DNA of 64,000 nt from Strongylocentrotus purpuratus (GCF_000002235.5 NW_022145609.1:23610408-23674407); one strand, 5' to 3'. Counted from the first letter of the stretch, positions 24,623 to 40,400 are shown. Numbers and translations: made by a program. The notes: generated by a model not told the origin, from the letters alone.

Positions 24623-27600
24623 CTAATGAAATATATACAGAGAAAACAAAAGTGAAAAGGTACAAAGAAGGAAGTAAAACGAGGAGAAAGTAAGAGAGGG
24701 AACAGAGAGTGAAAGAGAGACAGGGAGGCAGAAACAGATGGCAGAAAATATGTTGAGAGAAAAAGATAATAGTAGTAGAATGAAAAGAGACAGAGAAAAG
24801 AAAGCCAAATAACGAGCAAGAGAACATCAAATGAGTACTGGTATGGAAGAATGACTCGTTGCCTTGTCAAGGAAATGCCAACTGAATACAGGTTTTACAA
24901 GTTTCATCCAAATCATCCTAATTCACAAATACAAACAAGCTTCAGATTAATTTGACAGCATCTTGCAATTACTGAGAGAAATAAATTTGCATGCAATGAT
25001 GCAAATAAAAATAATTAAAGAAACTGTTAAGTTCGGGAAAAGACAAGGATTTATTTGTGAGCTATTTCATTCCTTTTTGTTTATAGTGTGGAAGAGTATC
25101 AAAGAAGAGTATGGAGCACACTTTCATGCCACATGTTTGTGTAGTCCTATATACACATTTCTGTGTTTATAAGACTATACTATGGATATGTACAGGGCAT
25201 GGTTGTTTTTTGGGGGAAGACTGGGCCAACTTCTGATCATTTTGATGATTCAAAAACCTCACAGTATACAACAATACTTATAATCATATGCTACATGATC
25301 AACCCTTTCCAATCGATTCCACAGTTTCTTTCACAATGCAATCCAACAACCAGAACTCATCTTCATTTTTGATTCATTGTTACGACAAGAGAAGATTCTC
25401 ACCGCTGTGTTCTCGTCGATGGTGAAAAGAACCACCTGGTTACAAGAGTCTGCCAGGAGGAGCACCAGATGCTTGACCCTGCCATCCTCACTGGTGACGT
25501 ACCGGGTGATGATGGGGTAACGACTGGCCCTCAGGGCGCGGAACAGCTCCGTGTACCAGCTCGGGCTGTTGGTGAGGAGGGGCTTGAGGGAGGGGTCCAG
25601 GTTGGTGAGAGGGGTGTGGTGGACGCACCCTAGGAGGACCTTGAACTCTGGATAGGACATGGCGGTCTGGTCACAAAGGGTTATGAAGAACAGATTTTTA
25701 CTTTATTTTACACATCAATGGTGTTTTCAAGAGTCTTGCCCATACAATATGTCTTAGAAAAGACTGGAAGAAGTTAGTTCATTATTTTTAAGCCAAAGAA
25801 CAACAAAATTCAATCGGATCAATTTAATATTTTTTTCTCAATCAAACTAGGAAAAAAGGGACTGAAGCTTGTCCAAGTTTTCTTTTATCAGAGCAAATTT
25901 CTAATGGGGCAAGTTTTATGTTTTTTTTCTTCTTCATCAAACCAGCATTTAGTGTAAATGTGACCCCAGCTTGTAGAAAAAGGGAACCTTGGCAAATTTC
26001 AAGAAAATTTGAAAAACACAATTTTACACAAACTGTGAGGGATACATGTAGTTCATTTGGAGAAGAGAAAAAAAACTTCTTTAAAGAAAACTGCAAGGGG
26101 TTCCTCTTTTGAGTAAGAATCCAAAACAATTTAAATTGGGCCTATTTTCAGGTATTTTTCATCATATTAGAATAAACTTTACCCCAGCTTGTCGAAAAAG
26201 GGTAACAGGCAAATTTCATAAAATTGTGAAGAAAAAAAATTTCATGACAGAAACAACAAAGGGTTTGATAGTTCTACATGTAAAAATCTACAATTTTTAA
26301 TGGGGCCTATTTCAATGTTTTTCGTAAAACATCTCTTGCTACATTTCATCGCTAAAATGCTTTGCAGTAATTTCCACAAGAAGAAACACAACACTTTGTA
26401 TAGTCCGTCGATCCTCCTCACCTGTGAATCGTCCTCCTCTGCACTGTCCCTCTTCTTGCCCTTCTTGGTGGAGGTGGTTGCCACGGCGTCCATGTCTTCC
26501 ATGTCCCACATCATGAGCTGGTCCCAGAGAGAGTCCCTCCTGCAGTTGATATCAGCACTGGTCAGCATGGCCAAGATGCGCTCCCGCTCCGCAAAGGCCT
26601 CCGTCTCCCCCAGCCTGCAGCGCTGGAGGAACGCCGATTTGGGCAGGAAGGGGTCGTCTGTTCTCTGTCGGATAGGAGGCCGGGATGATATCAATGAGAG
26701 GGGGTAATTTAGGGGAATTTATGATAGCACTGGAACAGACAATATTTCAATTAAATGACAATAACAACAATTATTGAAATTATTTTTTATCAACCATCAG
26801 CATCATGACAACATGACAAAAATGAAGGAAAAAAAAGAGATTTCTTTTCCCAAGTATAAAGCTTAAATAAAGTGAAAGTTACAGTAACAAAGGATTTCTC
26901 ACAAGAGGTATATTTATGTATTACACTGTCCTACAGCATTCAAGCTTATAGAACATCTTTTTTTTTCTTTCCAGAAATGTTGTCTTACATTCCCTTTCTC
27001 CCTATGCACCTTTATAAATACTGTAAAAGCACAAAAAGTTGAACATTGGTCCTTACTACAGGCTTCACGGTCTTCTGTGGATAGATATCCTTGCGATTGG
27101 TCACGATGACGTAGAACTCTAGCTGCAGCATGTTCTTGTGGTAAACAGCCATACCCTCGCCCGACGACAGCGACCCTGTGGCTCCTCCCACGGCCGGTGA
27201 GTTGGGCCTCGTCTGGCAGCGGTACTCGGCCTCGTCCCACGCCACCACCACGCTGATGTCATCTGGGAAGCGGTTGCTCTGGCGATCCTGAAAGAGGGGA
27301 TGGACGGTGCCGTGGATGCGGCACAGGGCGTGGTGCAGCTCCTGTCTGTCGCTGGGTGGTCCTCCCGCACATTCGGGCGTGGCAGTGGAGGAGGGGTGGA
27401 CCATGACTAGCTTTCGCCAGCTGGGGGGTGGGTGGTTGACGAGGTACTCGTACAGCTGAGGGGCGGGTGTGTTCAGGCTCAGGAACTGGATGGTGTCTTT
27501 GAAGAAAAAAAGAAGAATTGAATACTACATGATTACAAAAATGATAATAGCTACATGTAAATATATAATGTACATCGTACATCCCCATCCTGGGACATGC

Positions 27601-30600
27601 TGAAGGTGCCTACAAAGTCCTACTTTTGGTTCACTTTAAGTTACTGTGTGGTGCCTTAAGCATGAAAGGAGTTAACAACACCCGAGTAGAGAGTGACAAA
27701 TGAAGATAAATGTCATGCATACTAAACAACATTAGTGCCATGACTGGTACTTGAACTACATGGCCTGTTAAACACATCAGAATAACTCTAGAAAATCAAA
27801 TTCTATTACTAAAACTCAAATTTAACTGTCATTATTAAAAACACTCTAAGTCGGTTGCGAACTGCATTACTCTTATTTTCTATCTCACATGTATTGCTTC
27901 AAGGCCAAAGAAGGGGCACATCCTCTTCAGGCAAATATGATCTTGCCACCACTGTTTATCGTCTCACCTTTCTTGATGTAGTTCTGTCTGAAGTGTGGGG
28001 GCATGGAGTAGTACTTTGTAACACTCCCCAGGAAGCTACAAACATGCATGTAATGTTGGAACTGGAATTCCATGCCTTGATTGAAATGTACACCTGCAAC
28101 AACTACTTATAGCTACTTACGCCCTCTATATAGCAAACAATGCCTGATCGGTGCCTGTTGGTCCCCCATGATCCCCTTTTTCTTATGTTTATTGAGAGCT
28201 GATTTGATAAGATAACCACCTGTCAGTGACCTTGCAGGGAGGTCTAATCCCCCTGGCCAAACTAGTATAGACAGGCTTTAAAAGAAAGTGATATCTTGCC
28301 ACCACTGTAATCGTCCTACCTTTCTTGATGTAGTTCTGTCTGAAGTGTGGGGGCATCGAGTAGTACTTCATGAAACTCCCCAGGAAGCTGGAGACGTGAT
28401 AATGGGACTGGAATCCCATGTCGGGATTGAACAGGTAGGACTGGATGGTGCGCAGGTGGAAGTCGTAGGCGGACGAGTGAAGGTGGATCAGATCCTTGTA
28501 CTTGTCGCAGTCGTCGGTGAAGAGGGTCGCCAACTGAAAGGACACGATTTAACATATTCAATCGATATCTGTTCAACAGTTATTGTGGTAATACAAGTGA
28601 GACAGAGAGAACAACAGACCCACAGATAATTAAATAGGATAAATTCCTAGGGGATACCGGTAGTATTTTTGGTGGGGGAGGCATAACGATAATAGCATAG
28701 AAATAAAAGTCTTGTTAGATGGGATACACATGTTCTTCTTCTTCTTCCAGTTCAGTACCGGCCTCTTAAAACGTGTATTTTCACGATTAAACAAATTCAA
28801 TCGATATCCGTTCAACAGTTATTGTTGTAATAAAGGTGAGACAGAGAGAACAACAGACCCATAGACAATTTAATAAGAAAATTCCTAGGGAATAGCATTT
28901 TTGGTAGGGGAGGCATGATGATAATACATGTACATGTAGCATAGACATAAAAGTATCTGTTAGATGGGATATACATGTTCTTCTTCTTCTTCCAGTTCAG
29001 TAGCAGCCTCTTAAAAAGTGAATTTTCAACTTTGTGTGGTGCTTTTGTGCCATGTGTACAGTGTAGCTGCCAAAGTGTCCTTCTAATATCCAATAACTAA
29101 AAAGTGTGAGGGTAGTAATTATCGAGAAAAAATATTAGGCAGTATCCAAAAACACAAACTAGTAACAATAATTGACATATTGAAGCTTCCAACATCACTG
29201 CATTCCACTGCCTGTCGGAAAATTGATTTTGAACAAGTCTTACACCACCTAAGGGGTGTTTCCACAAAGCCTAAGATCGACTTTAAGTTGGACTTAACTA
29301 TGGCAGGCCGTTCATGCCACTGTTTGCTTTCACCATTTACTGGCATCGGTCTCTCAATGGACGTACAAGTCATGGTCACAAATCTACAGAATTTACATTA
29401 TTGAAGGAAAAAATATTATCTAAAGATCATAATGGTGAGAGCAACCAGAGGCTCGAATGGCCTGCCATAGTCAAGGCCAACTTAAATTTAAAGTCGATCT
29501 TGGTCTTTGTGAAACACTCCCCTTGGGATCTATCTACTTCACCTTTGACCTACCTCTTTGTTGATGGTCTTTCCTGCTGGTAGTCTGGAGCTCTCAAAGG
29601 CATACAGCTTCACACAGAAATAGATGTGCTAAGAGACAACAAAAAAGGAGCAAAGCATCAGTCATATGAGTATAAATATTAAAATATTTTCCCCAAAACT
29701 CTGGATAGCTGACTACAGTAAATATACAAGTATCATATTTGCTGGCATTAAGGCCGCACCCATGATTTGACATTTGGTAGGCGAAAAAAAAAAAGAAACA
29801 GAAGGAAAAAGAACGGGGAAACAGGGAAATAAAATCAGTGTGATTTTCTGATAGAAAACTATTTTTTCTATGAACTGATTCTAAATTCATGAATATTCAG
29901 ATAAAATTTTAAGGAAAAACTACATTGTATGTTTAAAGTTGTATTTACCTCAAAAATGAGTGTAATTTAGCAGATTTTCATTGATTTTACCTTTACGCCA
30001 GCAAATACGGTACATAATCACAAATAAATTGTACACATGATTATTGTGACAAATACATACATGTATATACTTAAAGCCATCAGTCCCCTGATTGCTTGCT
30101 TACACGCATACACATGCTTTCTTAGCAGTCAGGTAAAACCAACAATTCAATCAAATGTCTTACTTTTCAACATGGTTTTTGTTTTTTTCAAAGTAATTTT
30201 TTTTTTCTTCTTCACCGTAGATGTGTTTACACTATCCTGACATGACCTTGAGTCAAGGTCAAGGTTAACACACCTTGAAGGAGAGCTCAATAAGAATGAC
30301 ACCCCCTGGCGAGGTGATCTGAAGGTGACCTTCTACTCCGGTCTCACTGGGGCGTTTCAGGCCGCTGAGACGTCTGGCGTGCTGCTGTTCAGAGCTACCT
30401 CGACTATGCAGAAGCTTGGGTCTATTGAGAACAAAATGGAAAGAGTACAACGCAAAAATGATGTAATCTGAATTCATCACATAATCAGCCCCCTAACATA
30501 TTTAAAGGGGTAGTTGAGTTTTGTTGCAGAGGACGCTGCTCAAAATAATTTTTTTGTGAGATAATGAAAAACTGAGTGTCAATTTTGAAAGAATAGACAA

Positions 30601-33600
30601 TTTAAATGATAAAATCATCCATAAATATAACCATTTCTAATAATGGGTCTATTGAGAACAAATGGAAAGAGTACAACGCAAAAATGATGTAATCTGAATT
30701 CATCACATAATCAGCCCCCTAACATATTTAAAGGGGTAGTTGAGTTTTGTTGCAGAGGACGCTGCTCAAAATAATTTTTTTGTGAGATAATGCAAAACTG
30801 AGTGTCAATTTTGAAAGAATAGACAATTTAAATGATAAAATCATCCATAAATATAACCATTTCTAATATTTGTGGTGCCCCACAAATATTTGGTTATTTT
30901 GAATCAGCCGTTGAAAAACGAGATAGTGTCTTAAACGTTTTATTCCAGCCAATGCCAATATTGGCTTTTGTATTTTTGTGTTGGCTATAATACGCACAAC
31001 CAGTAGGCCCTAGTATTGTTATACCAAACTATCTTTTCAATCACAAGCCCAAGTCACCCATGGCTAGCATGCCTGGATGACGTATGCACACCCATGAACC
31101 CTACCCACTTCAAACATTTCTTATATTGGGTTAGCATTGTGTTCTTGTTCAAGTTTTTGTCTACATTTCAGCAACCAACCAGAGACATTCATGTGATTCA
31201 ACAAAACCATCCTTCTAAACATCCCAACTCACACTTGTCGACTATGCGTTGGTGAAGTATGCACACTGATGAAGCCTTGCCACTTGAGGAAGTCCTTATA
31301 CTGGGACACCATGTTGTTCTTGAGGTCATTGTGCCAGGGAGCTTCATTGGTAGGTTTGTCCGGGTGGTCTTCCTGGGCCCCGCCCCTCATGTTGCACTTC
31401 ATGTGGTCCCTCCAGTGGGGGTCAAGCAGGAGGGGCGTGGCACAGTAGTGGACGAGCCTTGACCGCTGTTTGAGCAGGTCCAGCATCAAGTCCTGTACAG
31501 ATTTGGATGAATGTTACATTTGGAGTTTTTGTTATTTACATATAAGTTTTCATATGGGGCGTTGCAAGAAAGTTGCGATTGATTGCAATTTGCAAAATTT
31601 GCAACTGATATTTGCAATCGATTGCAACTTTCTAGCAATGCCCCACTAGTCTCCTAAATTTCATAGGATTTTGTTAGGATTAAAGTTCTTAACAATTAAA
31701 TTAAGTTAACTCTCCCCTCCCCCCCTCTCTCGCTCTCTCTTACTAATGGGGCGTTGCAAGAAAGTTGAGTTGCGATAAATTCCAAATTTGCAATTAATCG
31801 TAAGACTTACGCTTGATTTTTGAGATTTGCAATTGATTGCAACTTTCTTGCAACGTCCCAAAAGACGCTGGGAGTGCATAGATTGTGGGTTCAAACCCCT
31901 GCACAGCACTTATGTCCTTGGGCAAGGCATTTCACCTACTTTGCTTCTCTCCACCCAGGTGTTAAATGATTACTGCATACCTGCTAACCTTTCACAGCAA
32001 AAATTAGGACTCTCTGAAGGCAAAATTAGGAATACAGTCTATTTTGTATACTTTTCACACAGAATATTTCAGAAAAAAGAGAGGAATCTGGGGATCATAA
32101 CGGTAGCTTGATAACCCAAAAGCAGGAAGCATTTCTCCAAAATAGGCATGGTTGGCAGGATGTGAACATGAATGTGACTGCCTGGATTGTTCCCAGAGGA
32201 GTGGAGAGTGTGCACCCTAAAGTGCAGTATCATAAATGAGTCTCATGACCAAATGTACTGTAGGGCTTTAGTCAGTTACGTATTCACAAATATATCAGTC
32301 CAATAAGGAAAATAATGCAAATTCCCCTGCTTCTTTTAGAATTTCAATTCCTCCTGTGCTATTTGCCGCAATTTTTTTTATAAAAAAGCATTTTAGCATT
32401 AGAAACTCTTCATTATTTTCATTTACATTCTGAATTATATAAGAGTTTTTACGCTATACAAAATTAATATCTATCAGCCATGCTGCAACATTGCTTAAAA
32501 CAAATGTTGTAACGTTGTCTTGTTCAATAACTAATGACGTTGTTGTGAATGAGCGCACTACACCTCACAGATTAAAGCTTTCCACACTACTGCGTAATCA
32601 ATGCCAATTTGAAGGTGTGATATTAAAGATACATGTATGCTCATCTTCAACAAACTTACACTGATCTTACAGACCGGCTGTCTCGACCGAGGGCCTCTCT
32701 TAAGGATCTCCCATGTCTTGTACAGGGTCTCTAAGTCCTTCTGCACCTCCAGTTCTGTAAAAAAAGAAAAAATATCATATTATTACAATCAATAAACAAG
32801 GTGCTGTACATGTGTGTCATACAATTCACAACAGTTAGATGCAAAAATGTACGGTCTCATCAAGCTTTTAATATTATATATGTATTCCAGTATTGTGTAT
32901 TTTCTTTTCAACTTGAACAAATGAGAAGCATTTGAAGTATGGGCACACTTGCCCCCCCCCCCAAAAAAAAAAATAAAAAAAAAATAAAAATAAAACAAAA
33001 AACACCCAGGGTAGTGAAAGACCAGATTTCACTGAATTTGGACCAAAAGGATACACAAAACCCTCCTGGTCAACCTGGACAGGGCACTGAACTGGGCCCT
33101 GTTCAATTAAACTTGTCATCAATAAGGAGTCACAATAACTGTTATTTGTTTGACTGAGGGCAAATTTGTCATAGAAATTTAGCATTTGTGATTAATTACA
33201 GGTTTTATGTACCAGGGCCATGTTGTCCTTGTAGCCTATCGTTCATAATTGTGTACGATACATAACTGTGTTTCTTTAGCATAGATTTATAGAACCTATG
33301 ACTTAGCACTGACAAATTCTCTATGACGCAAAGAAAGGAAAGGCGCTTGAATGGCTTACTCATACGTTTGTACCTGCCGTAACTGACAAATTCGCTACTC
33401 GATCATGCAGCCATTCAATGCAACCAAATACGTGAAATCTCATATAGCGGCACATGATAAAACAAGCATAATTTGGCTTTAGCACACACCCAAATTTTGT
33501 AAAATAAGAATATTCCCAATTTTCAGGTCCTAAAATCCAGAAAATCAGAATATTCCAGATTATCGTAAGGGTTGGCAGGTATGCTTACCCTTGCGTGTGT

Positions 33601-34399
33601 TCCTGCACATCTCTCCAAACTGAGCCGCGTTCCTCGACACCGGATCGTGGAGCAGTTTGTGCGGCGAGCCCTGGAGAGGGCGCTTGATCCTGGTGTTCTG
33701 GAGCGTCTGGTCAAACGGGGGCAGAGCAGGGTGCAGCCTGCGCAGGTGGGAGGGGCGCGATGTGGCAGGGAGGGAGCGGGTGGAGAAGTCCCTGGAGGGC
33801 AGGGTGGGCTGCTTCACGAGCGACTCGATGGGCTCCAAAGAACGGGAGAAAGGGTTATCACCCTGTAAAGAGTACAAGGACATACATGTTTGTTCAATTG
33901 ATTCACTGACGTTATTATGATGCTTATCAATGTTTATTGATCTCCATTACAAATGATTATTGTTCTCCTTCTATGCTTGAGAATTGGACTCTTCTTCTTC
34001 TTCGCTACATCAGATGTATAGTCACAGATGAGATTTACAAGTACTTTCCTTAACAATGACATGACACCCCCGTTCCTTCTCTCCCCCCAAAAAACAACAC
34101 AAATCTAAAATTTGATAAAGTTTTCCCCAAAATCAACAGCCAATCTCTATCTCAAACTGCTATGATTTTATCCATTATCAATGAGTGTTGGCTCAGTCAG
34201 TAGAGCGGGTTCGAACCCCGGCCGCGTCATACCAAAAGACGTTAAAAGATGGGAGTTGTTGCTACCTTGTTTGGCGTTCAACAATAAGGGAATAGAGCAA
34301 CGTCGATCTGGCGCTGCTCAGTGGCTGCCGGGGTCACGATCAATTGGGCAAAAAGAATTTCCGTTTCGGTTTAATAAAATTTGGAGTGGACTATTAGGC

Positions 34400-34432
<33 letters not shown>

Positions 34433-37400
34433 AGACAATTTATTTTGGTGTAGGATGCTGAATCTCACCTGATTGGAGCCAAAGTGACAGTGATGGTAGA
34501 GTCCCATCTTCTGACTGACCAAGCAGTCGAGGAAGTGCGCCCTCGTGTTGTGCCACATGACCAGGCGTTGGAAGAGCTTGTCCACGGAGCTCAGCTTGTC
34601 GTTGGACCAGTTGTAGATGAACACCTTCAACTGTGATGATTAAAAAGATGAGAACGTTGTATGTATTTTGTTGGAGGTGTTGTTTTCGAGTGGTTTAGGC
34701 ATTTGACTTGAAATTCAAAGGTCATGGGTTATATACCTGGCAAAGCATTAATGTCCTTTGGCAAGGCATTAATCTAGATGTTACACTTCATACACAATAG
34801 GATGATGAAAGCCTATGTGCCCTCATGTTGACCATATGGTAGGGAAACTTCCAGGGAGTGGAGATGATGCACATTGTGGCGTGAATAAACCCTATTACAT
34901 TTGATGAAGACCTGAAGACTTACTGACCTGTTTGTTAGTGGCATGCAAGAGAAGAAGCCTCTGTCTGGGTACGACTAGTCTCATGGACTGAGGAGGATGC
35001 TTCAGACCAGGTAGTCCACTGCGCTCACTGCTGCCCAAGGACAATATATCCAGGGGGTCAAACTGCTGGAAACTCTTTTGACCTGTAAGCAAAGATAATC
35101 GAAAATGATTATACTGACCACCAAGTTTAGTCAGATGGTTGTCATAAGTATTCGAAAATCAATATTTTGCACTTGTTGTAGTTTATCTATGTGTAATTAA
35201 AACAAACTTGCAATATAGATCATGTGAATGTTTAATACTTGAAAGTATATGCTGTATTTAAATCTAATATCATCACTCATTTACAGAATAAATTTTATCT
35301 TTAATTATAAAATGATATAACCCTAGATTTCTTAATGGAGTGTTTATTAAGACATATATCTCTCCATCACCCATTCTCAACATTTCTCAATCATTTTCAC
35401 TGGATTTTTTCTTCCTAAGCATGGAAAAGGGAGCATTGCTGTCATTTTAGAAGTAAACATTTTACTCTGATATTGCCTCTATTTTTCCACACGTAAAATA
35501 CTTGGATTAATAAAGCATAACTAAGAAGGAAGTTTACAAATCAAAGAAATAAAAGTCTCACTCTTAGGGTTGGTGAGGTTCGGGGGTTGAAGAGGTTCGT
35601 CAAGCGAACTGGAGTCTAAGCTGTAACGCCATTGGTGGACATTACGTCCAATCAGAATGAACGTCTCTTCACCTCCTGGTAAAGACTGGCCGTAGTTGAG
35701 CACATCAGACTCCTGGATCTGTGTGTTGAAGAAACATGTCAGGAAATAATAAAGAGGGAACACTCTAGGAACAGTTGTAAAAGAGTATAACATCATTTCC
35801 TCACTTTTATTCTTCTCCCTGATATTTACAGTTTAATTTTATTTCAGTATCGTTATTGAAAAAGAAAGAAAAAAGAATTCCTTCACAAATGAAAATACAC
35901 AGGTAGAAATAATATTATATTGCTAGTTTCAAATAAAAACTGTGTACAGAATTTGTAAGTATTGCCATTTTGATGATGTTACTGCTTCTATTATTTTTTA
36001 ATTTCATGACATCAAACAATATTTTGCTATTCAATAAATATTGGTGCAATATAACTGAAATATTTGTTTTTTCTGCTAGAAACCCTTGATTATTGTTTTA
36101 TGACCGTAAATTAAATATAAATATGTAAAACCTCAAAATATCAAATTTTATCATAAGTAAACAGGGTTTTATTTCTCACCTTACTGGGTGGAGGGTCATA
36201 AGACTTGAACTCCTGGCCGCTGGCTTGGTAGAGCTTGTGGGTGCAGTCTGTACACACCTTACCAAGTTTGTCAAGGAACTCCTGCAGGAATGTCCCCAGA
36301 CTGAAGCGACAGGATAGTCTGGCGCTCAGAACCTTGACAGAGGGCGCATCTACAAAAAGGATGGAGGGATATCCAGAATAACAAAATCTGGGATTTTTTT
36401 ACTTCAAAGGGGGGGGGGGGGGGGGGTAGCGTGCCCAAATGAATTTCAGAGGGCAGGGGATCTCACCAGTGTAAATCCCTTCTTATTTCACAAGAATGAC
36501 ATTATCTTTTTAATTTTGAGGTAAAATGCGGTATATCAACGATCTACATGTAGTTCTGCAAATTTTCGATTTCACTTTGTCATAAACTTGAAATTGTTTT
36601 TTGTGCTAACACCTCCACATACCGGTACCCATTTACAAGCTTTGCTTCTCAGGGGTCCATAGCCTGTCATCATGTTATAATTGTACCAGTACCAATGTGA
36701 TTGTAAATTGTTTTTCACGATTGGCTGAATAAAATTGATTTATACTTATTTCTAATGCTATCATTGCCCTCTATATGCAATTCAATTCAATTTCCAATTC
36801 ATTTTAAAAAGCAGAAATTATATTATACACATTATGATATACACACAGAATAATAAAACAAAATATAGAAATAGAAACAAATCACGAAAACAATAAAAAA
36901 ACAATGAAATACCGTTTGCAAAACCAAGTAGTTTACTCAGAGCGGGTATCTATCTATCTATCAGGCTAAATTTCATCCAGACGTTGGAAAAAGCCCTCCT
37001 CATAACATTTTCATTCTCTTCGGTCTCTAGCTTTCCTAGTCCAAGCGGCCGTTCCCATGTATGATGTTAGGTCATCTCTCTTCTGCCTTCCTCTTCTTCT
37101 CCTTCCCATCCTTGGTTGCCATTCTGTGTCGGGTACCAACGTGACAAATGCGCAACAAAATTTAAGAAATGAAAAGTAAAGAAAAAGGAGATCTTACCCA
37201 ATTCCTCCATGAACGGGAACCACCGGAGAGCGAGACCAGAGTACATGGGATGCAGGATGCCTCTCTTCCCCTCCTCGGCCTCCCGGCTACGCTCCCTCGC
37301 CTCCTCCTCCTGTCTCCGCTCCATCTCGATGATCTGCCAGCTTGCCTTGCCTTCCACGGTGGTCTCCTAGATTAATTTCAGGGATTTGTAATTTAGTCAT

Positions 37401-40400
37401 CTTTTTATGGATTTAAACAGGTCTTTCTCATGTGTATTCATGTACATGTATAAGCAACACATTGATCTACCTGGTAGTCTAATTCAACTACCGGTAGTCC
37501 ACCTTTTCAATATATATCGGACATTATTTCTATATTTTTTATCTGAAATCCAACCTCAATTTTTGGTTGCAATAAAGAAATAATAATAATAGTCAGGGCT
37601 CCAGACTAGTTTTTTTGAAAGGGGGTCTGGATTCAACACTTTCAAATTCTATACTCATGGGCCCTATATAAATTCTTGACATTTAGGGGGTTCCTGAGTT
37701 ATATTTTGGGCACCCATGTATCTTGGGCATCTGTTAGTTTTGAGCCCTATCTATTACTGCTGCTAACAAAATTCAGGATTGTATCAGCAAATCAGTAATT
37801 TCTGTATGTAATTTTGATTCCAATACTAAGAATGTGTGCACATTACAATGAAATACACAGAATTGACCAAAAGAACATTTAACGTTGTTGGGACATGTAA
37901 ATATGATGCAATAAAAAGCAAATCGCGAGTAACCCTTCAACAAATTCTTATTTAAGTTAAATTAAAATCAAATCAATTTTAATTCCTTGAATTAAAAAAA
38001 AAATCCTTAAAAAGTAAAACTTTACCACAAAATCGCAAGGGAGTTTTAAAATGAAACTGGTATGAACAGGAAATAACATTAGCAATAACAGTGTACAAGA
38101 TAAAGCCAATACATGTACATGTTAAAAAACATGTACGTATATAAAAATATAAATGAAAATATAAATGCAGGGAGAACACATTCTGGGATACGCAATTAGT
38201 CCCACAACTCGGCTTGGGCAAAAAAGCATAAACAACCAGGCGATAACAACTACCAAAGCATATTAGTGAAAGTATCCCCTATAGGTATTGCCTATACATA
38301 AATGCTACTATATTTTTAAGTACAAGTATGCATCAAGCAAAAAAGCCGGGAGAACTTGAACTAGACTAAGTCAAGACCATCACCAACTAAGTGCACTATA
38401 TCTCAAGAAAAGGGGAGAAAATATTATGGCAACTTTCAAATAAATAACCAAAGAAAAAATAAAGAAAAAATGGGGAAAACAAGGGAAATTAGAAAAAACC
38501 AAAAAAAGGAAACAAATGCAAAGAATTCTAAACATTCCCTGTAGTAAATTATACATGTACACATTGGGTATGATGTACGTGTACATAAATGTATGAATGT
38601 GCCTGCTGTGTCATCATAATTACACACACATATATATATTATATATATATATACAATGTACAATAAAAATCGTCAAAGAAAAGATATAATTCTATTCTAT
38701 AATAATTCTATATTAACAAAAAAAGGAATTTTTAAAAACAAGTATCTAACCAATACAGACTTGATATCAACCAACTTCGGTGCTAAAACATTTTAGGCAT
38801 TCCTTCCTACCAGTACATAATTAACATCTAGGTGGAGAGTGGCAAATGTAGATCAATGTCTTGCCAAAGGACATTAGTTCTGCAGCGGGACTCAAAACCG
38901 CATCCATGTGATCCATTATTCAAACAGGTATCCACTAGACGATAACACCTCTACTATTTACAGTTATCCCTATTTAGTTAGGTTCTACTGTGGAGCTTAG
39001 TTACCTAACAATATATATCTACTGTAGATATTAAAATACTAAGTTACTGTGGAATTCCACACGAATATAATTAAAGGCCTTTGGTACTGAACTCACAATT
39101 TACATCTAATCAAAATGATGTACATGAAGCCACATACATGTAAAGGAATAAGGGTCATTTGAGGACTAGACTCATAATTTACATTACATCTAACCAATAT
39201 ATGAAGGCACTTGCTGAGTACATGAGGAACAGATAAATATACAATAGCCCACTTCAGAGATGGCACTTGCGCAAATGACCCCTAGATATCCACGGATCTT
39301 TTACACATGGAGACGTCCCACTTTGTGCACTTTGGAATCATCACTGCCAAAGTGATGGAGGTGCTTTTGTTTTGTTTGCCCTCTTGAAAATAATACGTCC
39401 ACCTGTGTATCATTCATGTACATTGTCCCGCCGGTGCATTAATGAATATTGATTGTATAACTTTCAAGAGCACGTATCCAGCAGTCGTCTCAATGGGTTT
39501 TACAGTTTCGTACAAATGACCGATATCTGGCAATGCGCAGATACTATCTCTGAGGGGGCTTATCGATGGCCTAGATTGAAGTTAAAGTCATAATACATGT
39601 ATGTATTTATGGTAATCAAACTACAGGTATGAAGTCACTGGCTACATGTACATTTACGTATATAAAGCAGTAAAACATAAAAATAATAAAAGCCTTTTGA
39701 TTAAAACAAAAAATAATAATTTTCATCTACTACAGATATGAAACCACTATCTCAGTACAAATTCATGAACATGAAAAAAATTTGAAACGGCCTTTTTTGT
39801 AACGAGGTTCATTTGCAATATACCTTTGGACTAAACTCTCTGATAAACTTGTGTTTGGTGGGCGTGTGAGGTCGAGAGGAGGCCGGAGAATGCTGGGGCG
39901 ATGTCCCCTCTGCCAGGCGCCGTGCCCGCCCCAGGGGGCCAGTGGAAGGGGAGCACTCTGCAGATGGAGCGTTTCCGCTGGCGATCAGACCAGGAGTCAC
40001 TGACTGAGACCGCTGTAAATAGCAGATCCATTACTAACAATAACTACAATTCCATAACGTGTTTCCTGCTTTTCTTCTTTTTTTTCTTTGCTGGGGGTTA
40101 TGGTTCACAAAAACAAACAAAAAGAAAATCAGCTGTATGCATTTGCAGGGTCCTCAAGAAAAGCAGTATTAAACTTGGGGGTGTTTCACAAAACTTGTTA
40201 ACAGTGAAAAATGAGTTGCTGTTATAAGCTACTGAAATCCTTGCTTCTGATTGGGTACCAGCAGATTTGTCACTGATATTTGTCATTTGTCTTTGAAAAA
40301 AGGCTTTGTGAAACAGGTCCCAGATCAGGCTGCTACCAGGGATAATAATAAAATCATTTATTTTCTATTTTCCAGGTGGGTGGGGTGGGGAAGTAATAAC

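Noticed and set aside
26300-26707. 135-codon + strand open frame
   Set aside because: Antisense to SZT2 exon 34, whose frame, splice sites and similarity are clear.
34184-34222. Possible tRNA gene
   Set aside because: A-box and B-box motifs are too close to form a tRNA body, and the sequence continues into a SINE body with an ATT tail.
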